This document shows, in pieces, positions 53,582 through 61,697 of a stretch of DNA of 64,000 nucleotides. The DNA is from Bacteroides stercoris ATCC 43183 (lineage in GTDB: Bacteria; Bacteroidota; Bacteroidia; Bacteroidales; Bacteroidaceae): positions 2,976,001 through 3,040,000 of the forward strand of contig NZ_CP102262.1 of assembly GCF_025147325.1 (NCBI RefSeq), in the 5' to 3' direction. The notes under the pieces are model-generated. The model made no database searches and had not been told where the DNA came from. It saw only the letters and a program-made list of their open reading frames with translations. Position 1 is the stretch's first letter; the number at the start of each line of letters is the position of its first letter. Made by a program: the position numbers and the translations under genes.

Positions 53582-53662
53582 TTTTTAGGCACGGATTACG
53601 CGGATTTACACGGAAAAATAATAAAGAAAATCCGTGAAATCCGCGTAATCCGTGCCTAAAAA
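53582..53662. repeat. Long hairpin of the GCACGGATTAC family, bidirectional terminator
   Basis: The arms start TTTTTAGGCACGGATTACGC (53582) and end in GCGTAATCCGTGCCTAAAAA (53662). They pair over about 32 bp with few mismatches around a 16-base loop. It lies between the convergent pseudouridine synthase gene and the lipoprotein genes. T-runs at both ends suit termination in both directions. Confidence 0.8.
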
Positions 53663-53726
53663 AATTATCAAGAGTGTTTTAACACCCTCACTTGCCTATT
53701 CTCAGGATGTCCGGACATCCATATTC

Positions 53727-54149
53727 TTAATATTGCCTTTCCAGCATGACAGGCCCATCCATGTGCCCGTCCACGTATAATACGCCGGACAGTCTGTCTC
53801 CCGCAACATATACGTCGTAGATTTCCAGCAAAGGATAATTGTAACCGTAGTCCAGCCGCAGAATCCTGCCGTGGATGTCCCAGCGGAAAGGCAGGCTGAA
53901 TGCCACCTCTCCATACGGATCGTTGTAATACGCCTGCTCATCTCTTCCCAGCCCGTTGCCTTCAAAGTAAAGCCCGCTTTCCAACGGAGAATTATAGGCA
54001 TCGGCAAAACCTAAATCTCCTACCCAGATACCGCCCGGCAGGGTATCGTAAATGTAGTAATCCTCACCGTCGTCCGGTTCGCACGAACTCAGGCCCAAGG
54101 CCAGCGTGCACAGGAACAATATGTTCAAAAACTTTCTCATCTTTCTCAT
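53727..54149 (-). CDS. Small lipoprotein, second of a tandem pair
   Basis: From MRKMRKFLNILFLCTLALGL the protein has 140 residues with a lipobox LSSC. The mature part is short, tyrosine-rich and acidic (DDGEDYYIYDTLPGGIWVGDLGF) and ends in LSGVLYVDGHMDGPVMLERQY. The ATG overlaps the stop of the upstream lipoprotein gene (ATGA at 54146-54149). Its C-terminal segment resembles that of the neighbour (LSGKLDGEIMMLTASRY), so the two are probably diverged paralogues. I do not recognise a named family. Confidence 0.75.
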   Translation of the reverse strand: MRKMRKFLNILFLCTLALGLSSCEPDDGEDYYIYDTLPGGIWVGDLGFADAYNSPLESGLYFEGNGLGRDEQAYYNDPYGEVAFSLPFRWDIHGRILRLDYGYNYPLLEIYDVYVAGDRLSGVLYVDGHMDGPVMLERQY

Positions 54150-54592
54150 TTCCAATTCTGATTAACCATATATCTGGAAGCAGTCAGCATCATGATTTCA
54201 CCGTCCAGCTTTCCGGACAGGTAATGCTCGCGCACCCATACGTTCTCAAAGATTTTCACGTCGCCCGAACCGTAGTTCAGTATCAGTCCCTCGCGTGAGT
54301 TGTCAATCCATTTCCAGGTAAAGTCATGGGTATCTGTTTTCGTATTGCCGGTAGTGGTTACGATAAAAGTCTCTTTTCCGGAAAGGACTTCCTTACCGCC
54401 CTGTTTCCCTTTGGTGAATTCCAGGATGTGCCTGCACGCCCCTTCTTCCGTGTCGTACTCCTCTACCCAACTGTCGCTGCATAGCTTCTCGTCGCTGTTT
54501 TGTATCGTATAGTAGTTATCATCCCCGCAAGAAGCCAGCCCCGCAGTCATTACACACAACAACAGTATCTTCATTAAGTTCAAAATCTTCAT
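54146..54592 (-). CDS. Small lipoprotein, first of a tandem pair
   Basis: The 148-residue protein starts MKILNLMKILLLCVMTAGLA with a lipobox LASC at about residue 22. The mature part begins GDDNYYTIQNSDEKLCSDSW. A central region (GKETFIVTTTGNTKTDTHDFTWKW) suggests a small beta-sandwich like those of other short Bacteroides lipoproteins, and it ends with VWVREHYLSGKLDGEIMM. It is coupled to the following lipoprotein gene. Location is probably the outer membrane, and function is unknown. Confidence 0.75.
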   Translation of the reverse strand: MKILNLMKILLLCVMTAGLASCGDDNYYTIQNSDEKLCSDSWVEEYDTEEGACRHILEFTKGKQGGKEVLSGKETFIVTTTGNTKTDTHDFTWKWIDNSREGLILNYGSGDVKIFENVWVREHYLSGKLDGEIMMLTASRYMVNQNWK

Positions 54593-54649
54593 ATTTATCG
54601 AGTTTAGTTAATATTTTACGGGCAAACTTACGCAAAAATAATGATATGT

Positions 54650-55792
54650 TTAATACCTGGACTGGAATTTCTTATAGAAGACAACGAATAAGATGAAACC
54701 CGTCAGTGCAAAGGGCACGCCTGCCAAAGCCGGATAGCGGTATCCGCCGCCAAGAGCCAGACCGCCTACGTATGCCCCGATGGCGTTGCCCAGGTTGAAT
54801 GCCATCTGCACGCAAGCGCCGCCCAGCATCTCACCCCCTGGAGCTACGCGGATAATCAGCACCTGCTCCGGGCTGGACACCGCAAACAAGCCCGCCGTAC
54901 AGAGCGCCATCAATATGGCTGAACACCACGGATGGGGCGAAAGGAAAAATATCAGCAGCAGCACAATGCAAATCATGCCTTGCACCACCATGCCCACCCT
55001 GCCCGGAGTGTATTTGTCGGAAAGCCGTCCGCTCACCAGATTGCCCACCACCATGCCAAAGCCTGCCAGCATCATTAATGCCGTGATACTTCCGGCGCTG
55101 AATCCCGACACATTCGTCAGCAACGGCGTGATGTAACTATACCAGCAGAACACGCCGCCATTGCCCAAAGCCGTCGCCCCCAATATCAGCCAGGGAGCGG
55201 GAGTCTTCAGGAAACGGAACTGTCCCTTGAACCCGGTATCTTTCAGTCCCTCCACCGCAGGAACCCACCGCCATATATAATAAAGGACTATCACTCCCCA
55301 GCAGGCCACCAGCAAGAACGTGACACGCCACGAGAGTATATGGCTCAGGGAAGTGCCCAGCGGAACGCCGAACAGATTGGCAACCGTCATGCCCGCTATC
55401 ATAATGGATACGGCCTCGGAGCTTCTCCCCTCGTCCGCCAGCTTGCCCGCCACAATGGAAGCGACTCCGAAATACGCCCCGTGCGGCAAACCCGAAATGA
55501 AACGCGCCGCCAGCAGCGACCAGTAGCCGGTGGCCATCGCAGCCCCCAGGTTTCCTACCAGCATTAAAGCCATCAATGCCAGCAGGATATGCTTCAACGG
55601 ACGCTTGCGCGCTAAAATCAACATGGGAGCACCGGCACATACGCCCAGTGCATAGGCGGAAATGAAATGTCCGGCAACCGGAATGCCGATGTTCAAATCG
55701 GCGGCAACATAGGGCAAAATACCCATCATCGTAAACTCGGCAATGCCCAATCCCAAGGTGCCGAACGCTAATGCAATAAGACTCTTCTTCAT
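54650..55792 (-). CDS. DHA1-type MFS exporter, AraJ-like
   Basis: The 380-residue protein has 12 membrane segments. The first, LALAFGTLGLGIAEFTMMGI, and the loop RFISGLPHGAYFGVASIVAGKL are signatures of the AraJ/arabinose-efflux and chloramphenicol-resistance group of drug:H+ antiporters. The motif GVPLGTSLSHILSWRVTF is the antiporter motif C-like region. It should export a sugar or drug, but the substrate is not known. It is followed by the two lipoprotein genes on the same strand after 57 bp. Confidence 0.85.
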   Translation of the reverse strand: MKKSLIALAFGTLGLGIAEFTMMGILPYVAADLNIGIPVAGHFISAYALGVCAGAPMLILARKRPLKHILLALMALMLVGNLGAAMATGYWSLLAARFISGLPHGAYFGVASIVAGKLADEGRSSEAVSIMIAGMTVANLFGVPLGTSLSHILSWRVTFLLVACWGVIVLYYIWRWVPAVEGLKDTGFKGQFRFLKTPAPWLILGATALGNGGVFCWYSYITPLLTNVSGFSAGSITALMMLAGFGMVVGNLVSGRLSDKYTPGRVGMVVQGMICIVLLLIFFLSPHPWCSAILMALCTAGLFAVSSPEQVLIIRVAPGGEMLGGACVQMAFNLGNAIGAYVGGLALGGGYRYPALAGVPFALTGFILFVVFYKKFQSRY

Positions 55793-55890
55793 TCGAAAAA
55801 ATACAACCTGTGAAACAAACTTTTTACCGCCGCAAAAGTAGTGTATTCTTCCCGCACAAGTTCTTTATTTTATAAAAAACTAACTAAAAA

Positions 55891-55922
55891 TTTGTACAGC
55901 ATAAATATAAGATATACTTTTG
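55891..55922 (+). promoter_or_regulatory. Promoter of the small barrel gene at 55998
   Basis: The -33 TTTG (55891-55894) and -7 TACTTTTG (55915-55922) are exactly 20 bp apart. Transcription should begin near 55929. Confidence 0.75.
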
Positions 55923-55928
55923 CGCCCC

Positions 55929-55956
55929 GAAAAAGCAGGGCATGCCTTGCTTTTTC
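55929..55956 (+). promoter_or_regulatory. Hairpin at the 5' end of the barrel mRNA
   Basis: GAAAAAGCA and TGCTTTTTC pair around a GC-rich loop, starting at the expected first base of the transcript. It may stabilise the mRNA or act in control. Confidence 0.5.
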
Positions 55957-55997
55957 AGCATTCAACAATAATTTAAATAATCAAAAGGTAAAAAGAA

Positions 55998-56510
55998 ATG
56001 AAAAAAATTGTATTTTTCTTGTTTGCAACCATGCTGGTTGCATCGGTAAAGGCACAGGTTTATGTAGGCGGAACGGTAGGCTTATGGCACAACGACGACC
56101 TCGACGCCACTTTCTTCAAACTGGAACCGGAAGTTGGATATAACCTGAGCGAGAAATGGGCAGTAGGCGGTGTGCTGGCATTTGCACACGGCAAGGCAGA
56201 CGAAGGTAAATACAACGCTTTCGCCCTCGCTCCCTATGCACGCTACTCCTACTATGAAAATAAGGTAGTACGCCTGTTTGTGGACGGCGGCTTCGGTTTC
56301 TCCACCCAGAAGGTGAAGGGCTTCGACTCTGTAAACGGCTTTGAAATAGGCTTCAAACCGGGCATCGCCATCAAGCTGAACAGCAAGTTCAGTGCAGTTG
56401 CCAAATGCGGTTTCCTGGGCTACAGAGACGATTACATGACCGGAGACAACGGCTACGGATTTGCCTTCACCAGCGAAGACCTCTCATTCGGTTTCCACTA
56501 CGAGTTCTAA
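55998..56510 (+). CDS. Small outer membrane beta-barrel protein
   Basis: The 170-residue protein has a signal peptide (MKKIVFFLFATMLVASVKA) and about eight strands: VYVGGTVGLWHNDDL, FKLEPEVGYNLSEKWAVGGV, YNAFALAPYARYSYYENK, GFEIGFKPGIAIKLNSKFS and a terminal LSFGFHYEF. The final phenylalanine is the BAM recognition residue. It resembles OmpX/OmpA-type barrels that are abundant in Bacteroides. It has a strong-looking promoter and a leader hairpin, so it may be well expressed. Confidence 0.85.
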   Translation: MKKIVFFLFATMLVASVKAQVYVGGTVGLWHNDDLDATFFKLEPEVGYNLSEKWAVGGVLAFAHGKADEGKYNAFALAPYARYSYYENKVVRLFVDGGFGFSTQKVKGFDSVNGFEIGFKPGIAIKLNSKFSAVAKCGFLGYRDDYMTGDNGYGFAFTSEDLSFGFHYEF

Positions 56511-56582
56511 TCCCGGACAAAGCATACATCACAAGGGAGCGGCCGCCTCACAAACCCGGCGGCTGCTCCTCTCCGGATACGG

Positions 56583-56918
56583 TTACTCCCGTATATAATG
56601 GGGCATCTCCCCGGGTATCTCCATGGATATTTCCACCAGTCCGCATACTACACCCTCACGCTTCCATGCGGTCTGATAAATCATTTTCCTGACCCCTTTT
56701 TTCTCTATCGTATAGGCGTTTACGCCACCCGTCTTCAGGAGTTCGCGTATCTTTTCCTGCGATTTCGGACTGTGGCAGTCAAAAAGATTCCTGCCTATCA
56801 GGTTTCCGTGCCCGGCAAACGTGCGGCATGCCTTCTCGTTCATATAAAGGATGATTCCCTGCGTGTCGCATACGGTTACGGCACAGTTCATTTCATCGGC
56901 CCATTCATACATATTCAT
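56583..56918 (-). CDS. Single-domain PAS protein
   Basis: The 111-residue protein is one PAS domain: WADEMNCAVTVCDTQGIILYMNEKACRTF, then the NLFDCHSPKSQEKIRELL helix region and YQTAWKREGVVCGLVEISMEI. No output domain is present. Related small PAS proteins in anaerobes may sense ligands or redox state and act on other proteins. It stands alone, converging with the barrel gene. Confidence 0.75.
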   Translation of the reverse strand: MNMYEWADEMNCAVTVCDTQGIILYMNEKACRTFAGHGNLIGRNLFDCHSPKSQEKIRELLKTGGVNAYTIEKKGVRKMIYQTAWKREGVVCGLVEISMEIPGEMPHYIRE

Positions 56919-57039
56919 TACATTTATTCGGTTGTTGAGGGAAACAAAAGTACAGATTAGTTTCTAATTATTCAAGCATTATAAATACGCACACCCAAAT
57001 TATTCGTATTTTTGCACATCGTTTATAAAATATGCAAAC

Positions 57040-57894
57040 ATGAAGAAGTTCGTAAAAGGAGTCCGGTTTGCTCCTAAAAACTATTCCGATGAAGTAGAAG
57101 CCAAGATACAGCATTATAAAAGAGAAGGATACAAATTGCCGTCACGCCATCTGCTGCGTACGGAAGAGCAACTGGCAGGCATACGCGAAAGCGCAAGGAT
57201 AAACACCGCCCTGCTCGATTACATCTCGGAGAATATCCGCGAGGGAATGTCCACGGCAGAGATAGACCACATGGTATACTGCTTTACGACAGACCACGAC
57301 GCCATCCCCGCTCCCTTCCTGTACGAAGGCTTTCCGAAGAGCGTATGCGTCAGCATCAACGATGTGGTGTGCCACGGCATCCCCAGCACAAAGGAATTCC
57401 TGCGCAGCGGAGATATTGTAAACGTAGACGTGTCCACCATCTATAAAGGGTATTTCTCCGACGCATCGCGCATGTATATGATTGGGGAAGTCAGCCCCGA
57501 AATGCAACGCCTGGTGCAGGTGACCAGGGAGTGCCGCGACATCGGCATACAGGCTGCACAGCCCTGGGCACGGTTGGGCGATGTGGGCGCCGCCATCCAG
57601 GAGCATGCCGAGAAGAACGGCTACAGCGTGGTGCGCGACCTTTGCGGGCATGGCGTGGGTATCAAGTTTCACGAAGAGCCGGACGTGGAGCACTTCGGCA
57701 AACGCGGCACGGGCATGCTGATAGTACCGGGCATGACGTTCACCATCGAGCCGATGATTAACATGGGCAGCTACGAGGTGTTCATTGACGAAGCCGACGG
57801 CTGGACGGTGTGCACGGACGACGGTCTGCCTTCCGCCCAGTGGGAAAGCATGATTCTTATCACCGAAGACGGAAACGAGATACTGACACAATAG
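57040..57894 (+). CDS. map: Methionine aminopeptidase, type I
   Basis: The 284-residue enzyme has a roughly 40-residue N-terminal extension, then the catalytic domain. The metal ligands appear as D in [20 protein letters not shown] (two), H in [16 protein letters not shown] in TFTIEPMI, and E in [10 protein letters not shown]. It removes the initiator methionine. The extended N-terminus sets it apart from the shorter enzyme usually coded near ribosomal genes, so this is probably a second copy. A -7 box TATTTTTG lies at 57007-57014. Confidence 0.92.
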   Translation: MKKFVKGVRFAPKNYSDEVEAKIQHYKREGYKLPSRHLLRTEEQLAGIRESARINTALLDYISENIREGMSTAEIDHMVYCFTTDHDAIPAPFLYEGFPKSVCVSINDVVCHGIPSTKEFLRSGDIVNVDVSTIYKGYFSDASRMYMIGEVSPEMQRLVQVTRECRDIGIQAAQPWARLGDVGAAIQEHAEKNGYSVVRDLCGHGVGIKFHEEPDVEHFGKRGTGMLIVPGMTFTIEPMINMGSYEVFIDEADGWTVCTDDGLPSAQWESMILITEDGNEILTQ

Positions 57895-57940
57895 ATGCAA
57901 GACGGCAGGCCGCAAGATGTCCCCCGGCGCGGTACACTCC

Positions 57941-58072
57941 GTACCAACGGTTGGTACTCCTTGTACCACGCTTTGGTATTGTCTGTACCAACCGTTGGTA
58001 TTCTTCATACCAACTATTGGTATTTCCCGTACCGCCCGATGGTATTGCCCGTACCGCCTGCCGAAACTTTAT
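57941..58072. repeat. Six 22-bp tandem repeats with a GTACCAACNGTTGGTA core
   Basis: Units start at 57941, 57963, 57985, 58007, 58029 and 58051, an exact 22-bp period. Each of the first four is a dyad such as GTACCAACGGTTGGTAC, which would form a hairpin on either strand. The last two are diverged (GTACCG). The array fills the 194-bp gap between map and rmuC. Confidence 0.9.
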
Positions 58073-58088
58073 TTCCTTATATGCAATT

Positions 58089-59537
58089 ATGAATATCATC
58101 CTATTACCCGCCGGGATTATCGCAGGAGCCGTTATCGGCTATCTGACGGCCGGCAGAAAAGCCGCTGCCCTGAAGACCCAGGTAGAAGCCGCCGGAGAGC
58201 GTGAAGCCCTGCTGAACCGCACCGCCGAAGAACGCATCGCCCGCGAACGCTCCATTGCCGAGGAACGTTTGCAGGAAGCCGCCCGCCAGGCTTCGGAACG
58301 CCTGGATGCACAGGAGCGGCTGTTTGCCGAACGCCTCGCCGAGCAGGCACGCAGTTTCAACGAACGCCTTGCCCAGCAGGAACATTCCTTCGGCGAGCGC
58401 ATCGCCCAGCAGCAACGGCAATGGGAACAACGCCTCGCCGAACAGAAAGAAGAGGCCGAAGCCCTGCACAAGCGTATGAACACCGAGTTCGAGAACCTCT
58501 CGAACCGCATCTTCCAAAGCAAGACCGAGGATTTCACCAGACTGAACGCCGAGCATCTGGGCAACCTGCTGCGCCCGCTCGACGAGAAGATTAAGGACTT
58601 CAAGGAAAAGGTGGAGCAGGTGTACAGCACCGAAGCCAAAGAGCGCTTCTCGCTGGGCGAACGCATCAAGGAGTTGGTGGAACTGAACAACCGCCTCAGC
58701 GAGGATGCCAACAACCTGACCCGTGCCCTGAAGGGCGACTCCAAGATGCAGGGCAACTGGGGCGAAATGATTCTGGAACGCCTCTTGCAGGCATCCGGCC
58801 TGATTGAGGGTGAGCACTATTTCCGCCAGGAGTTCCTGAAAGACGAGCGCGGCGAAGCGATTGTCAGCGAAGAGAGCGGACAGAAGATGCAGCCCGACAT
58901 CCTCATCAGGTATCCCGACGAGCGCGAGATGATAATCGACTCCAAAGTCTCCCTCACCGCCTACGCCGCCTACACCTCCGCCGAAGACCGCGACGAGCAG
59001 GCGCGCTGGCTCAAGGCGCACTTGCAGTCTGTCCGCAACCACATCGACGAGCTCAGCCGGAAGGACTATTCGCACTACGATATCAAGGCGCCGGACTTCG
59101 TCATGATGTTCATCCCCACGGAGGGCGCATACCTGCTCGCCATCCAGAGCGACGCCAACCTCTGGGAGTATGCCTACAACAAGAAGGTGGTACTGATGAG
59201 CCCCACCAACCTCATCAGCGCCCTGCGCCTCTCGCTCGACCTGTGGAAGCGGGAAAACCAGGTGAAAAACGTGCAGGCCATCATCAAGCGCGGCACTGCC
59301 CTATACGAAAAGATTGTAGGCTTTACCGACACCTTCCTCACCCTTGGCGACCGCATGGCAACCCTGCAGAAGGACTACGACAAAGCCCTCAACCAGCTCT
59401 CCGAAGGCAACGGCAGCGTAGTGCGCCAGGCTGAAATGCTGAAGGATATGAGCCTCACCCCGAAGAAGCGCATCTCGGCAAGGCTGCTGCCCAAAGAGGA
59501 GATACAGGAAGATGCAGAACAAGAAGACAATAAATAA
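58089..59537 (+). CDS. rmuC: DNA recombination protein RmuC
   Basis: From [20 protein letters not shown] the protein has 482 residues. It has one N-terminal membrane anchor, a long coiled coil rich in E, R and Q (residues about 25-165), and then the RmuC nuclease-like domain: [40 protein letters not shown] and [16 protein letters not shown]. RmuC limits DNA inversions at short inverted repeats. An open frame continues upstream through the 22-bp repeats, but only this start gives the normal anchor. The next gene, xpt, is 25 bp on. Confidence 0.92.
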   Translation: MNIILLPAGIIAGAVIGYLTAGRKAAALKTQVEAAGEREALLNRTAEERIARERSIAEERLQEAARQASERLDAQERLFAERLAEQARSFNERLAQQEHSFGERIAQQQRQWEQRLAEQKEEAEALHKRMNTEFENLSNRIFQSKTEDFTRLNAEHLGNLLRPLDEKIKDFKEKVEQVYSTEAKERFSLGERIKELVELNNRLSEDANNLTRALKGDSKMQGNWGEMILERLLQASGLIEGEHYFRQEFLKDERGEAIVSEESGQKMQPDILIRYPDEREMIIDSKVSLTAYAAYTSAEDRDEQARWLKAHLQSVRNHIDELSRKDYSHYDIKAPDFVMMFIPTEGAYLLAIQSDANLWEYAYNKKVVLMSPTNLISALRLSLDLWKRENQVKNVQAIIKRGTALYEKIVGFTDTFLTLGDRMATLQKDYDKALNQLSEGNGSVVRQAEMLKDMSLTPKKRISARLLPKEEIQEDAEQEDNK

Positions 59538-59562
59538 CTCTTAAGACAAGACTTGATACATT

Positions 59563-60129
59563 ATGAAAACTTTAAAAGACCGTATTCTCAAAGACGGAAA
59601 ATGCTATCCGGGAGGCATACTGAAAGTGGATAACTTTATCAATCACCAGATGGACCCGATACTGATGAAATCCATCGGCGTGGAGTTTGTAAGACGTTTC
59701 GCCTCTACCAGTATCAACAAGATTATCACCGTCGAAGCCAGCGGCATCGCTCCCGCCATCATGGTGGGCTATCTGCTGGAGCTGCCCGTAGTGTTTGCCA
59801 AGAAGAAGAAACCGAGCACGATGGAGAATATGCTGGTTACTTCCGTGTATTCGTTCACCAAGCAACGCTCGTACGACGTGTGCGTCAGCAAGGATTTCCT
59901 CGCGCCCGGCGACCAGGTGCTTTTCATCGACGACTTCCTTGCCAACGGAAACGCTGCCAAAGGCATCATGGACCTGGTGAAGCAGGCTGGCGCGGAACTG
60001 GTGGGCATGGGATTCATCATAGAGAAAGCCTTCCAGCATGGTGGTGACGAGCTGCGCAGCCAGGGCATCCATGTAGAATCGCTTGCCATCATCGAAAGCC
60101 TTGACAACTGTGAAATCAAAATCAGATAA
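59563..60129 (+). CDS. xpt: Xanthine phosphoribosyltransferase
   Basis: The 188-residue enzyme has the PRPP-binding loop [16 protein letters not shown] and the type I phosphoribosyltransferase fold. The start [20 protein letters not shown] and [16 protein letters not shown] match Xpt. It turns xanthine and PRPP into XMP. It is paired with a purine permease gene 9 bp downstream, the same xpt-pbuX pairing known in Firmicutes. With only 25 bp before it, there is no room for a purine riboswitch; it probably depends on rmuC transcription or a weak internal promoter. Confidence 0.92.
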   Translation: MKTLKDRILKDGKCYPGGILKVDNFINHQMDPILMKSIGVEFVRRFASTSINKIITVEASGIAPAIMVGYLLELPVVFAKKKKPSTMENMLVTSVYSFTKQRSYDVCVSKDFLAPGDQVLFIDDFLANGNAAKGIMDLVKQAGAELVGMGFIIEKAFQHGGDELRSQGIHVESLAIIESLDNCEIKIR

Positions 60130-60138
60130 CCCGGAGCG

Positions 60139-61458
60139 ATGGAAAAACAACAGGGAAACGGACTGATTTACGGCTTGAACGACAAGCCGCCTTTTAAGGA
60201 AGCTTTCTTCGCTGCGCTGCAACATCTGCTCGCCATATTCGTAGCCATCATCACCCCGCCGCTCATCATTGCGGGCGCATTGAAGCTCGATGCGGAAACT
60301 ACCGGCTATCTGGTTTCGATGGCGCTGTTCGCATCCGGCATATCCACGTTTATCCAATGCCGCAGGTTCGGCGGACTGGGCACGGGGCTGCTCTGCATCC
60401 AGGGAACCAGCTTTTCGTTCATAGGTCCCATCATCTCTGCCGGAATGCTGGGCGGGCTTCCCCTGATTTTCGGTTCCTGCATGGCGGCTTCAAGCGTGGA
60501 GATGCTGATAAGCCGGGTGTTGAAATACACAAAGAAGATTATCACGCCGCTGATATCCGGCATCGTAGTCACCCTCATCGGAATGAGCCTGATAAAGGTA
60601 GGAATCACAGCCTGCGGCGGCGGAGCCACGGCACAGGCGGACGGCAGCTTCGGCAGTTTCCGCCATGTGGGCCTTGCGGCGGCGGTACTGCTGCTTATCA
60701 TCGCCTTCAACCGGAGTTCCAACCGCTACCTGCGCATGAGTTCCATCGTCATCGGACTGGTGATAGGCTACATCGCAGCCTGGTTCATGGGCATCATCGA
60801 CTTCTCCTCGATACAAAGCTACGGCGGCTTCAACCTGCCGATGCCTTTCCGCTACGGACTGGACTTCGACCTGTCCACCATCATCGCCCTGGGACTTATT
60901 TTCATGATTACCGCCATCGAGGCATACGGTGACATCACCGCCAACTCCCTTATCTCCGGCGAACCGGTGGAAGGGGATACCTTCGTAAAGCGCGCTTCGG
61001 GCGGTATCCTTGCCGACGGCTTCAACTCCATGCTGGCGGGTGCGCTCAACTCCTTCCCCAACTCCGTCTTTGCACAGAACAACGGAATGATACAACTGAC
61101 CGGAGTTGCCAGCCGGTATGTGGGCTATTACATCGCAGCCTTTCTTGTACTGCTCGGCCTGTTCCCTGCCGTGGGACTGGTATTTTCACTGATGCCCGAA
61201 CCCGTATTGGGCGGCGCTACTCTGCTGATGTTCGGTACGGTGGCGGCGGCAGGCATCCGCATCATTGCAGCGCAGGAAATCAACCGGAAGGCTACCCTTG
61301 TCATGGCTGTCAGTTTCTCGCTCGGCCTCAGTGTGGAGCTGGTTCCCGAGATACTGTGCCAACTGCCGGAAACGCTGCGGAACATCTTCGCATCCGGCAT
61401 CACAACGGGCGGGATAACGGCTATTCTGGCAAATCTGCTGATTCATATCAAGGAGTAA
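60139..61458 (+). CDS. pbuX: Xanthine/uracil permease (NCS2)
   Basis: The 439-residue membrane protein has about 14 segments. FAALQHLLAIFVAIITPPLI and the QGTSFSFIGP segment are typical of the NCS2 family, and the substrate-binding ITAIEAYGDITANS and SFPNSVFAQNNGMIQLTGVASR mark the xanthine branch. It imports xanthine with protons for xpt. It is transcribed with xpt and ends at the repeats at 61469. Confidence 0.92.
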   Translation: MEKQQGNGLIYGLNDKPPFKEAFFAALQHLLAIFVAIITPPLIIAGALKLDAETTGYLVSMALFASGISTFIQCRRFGGLGTGLLCIQGTSFSFIGPIISAGMLGGLPLIFGSCMAASSVEMLISRVLKYTKKIITPLISGIVVTLIGMSLIKVGITACGGGATAQADGSFGSFRHVGLAAAVLLLIIAFNRSSNRYLRMSSIVIGLVIGYIAAWFMGIIDFSSIQSYGGFNLPMPFRYGLDFDLSTIIALGLIFMITAIEAYGDITANSLISGEPVEGDTFVKRASGGILADGFNSMLAGALNSFPNSVFAQNNGMIQLTGVASRYVGYYIAAFLVLLGLFPAVGLVFSLMPEPVLGGATLLMFGTVAAAGIRIIAAQEINRKATLVMAVSFSLGLSVELVPEILCQLPETLRNIFASGITTGGITAILANLLIHIKE

Positions 61459-61468
61459 TATTATTCTA

Positions 61469-61676
61469 TTTTAGGCACGGATTACACGGAATTTCACGGA
61501 TTTACTTTGTTCTTTATTCTTTCGGACAACATTACCTTCTTTTACATTTCCATGAAATCCGTGTAATCCGTATTAAATCTGTAAATTCTGTGTAGTTCGT
61601 AAATTCTGTACAATCCGTACTAATCCGCGTAACTCCCTAAATCCGTGTAATTCCGCGTAATCCGTGCCTAAAAATC
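61469..61676. repeat. Cluster of CACGGATTACACGGA-type words with hairpin arms
   Basis: The left arm TTTTAGGCACGGATTACACG starts at 61469, and the right arm CGCGTAATCCGTGCCTAAAA ends at about 61673. Between 61555 and 61673 the word AATCCGTGT and variants repeat about every 9-10 bp, roughly a dozen times. It lies between convergent pbuX and nhaA and may end both transcripts. Confidence 0.75.
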
Positions 61677-61697
61677 CCCTCTCCGAAACAACCCACC

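Noticed and set aside
57941..58072. CRISPR array
   Set aside because: The units are contiguous 22-mers with a dyad and no spacers of 25-40 bp, and no cas genes are present. The same holds for the arrays at 8348, 17967 and 52390.
59538..59562. Guanine riboswitch before xpt
   Set aside because: Only 25 bp separate rmuC and xpt, too short for the aptamer, although the xpt-pbuX pair is riboswitch-controlled in Firmicutes.
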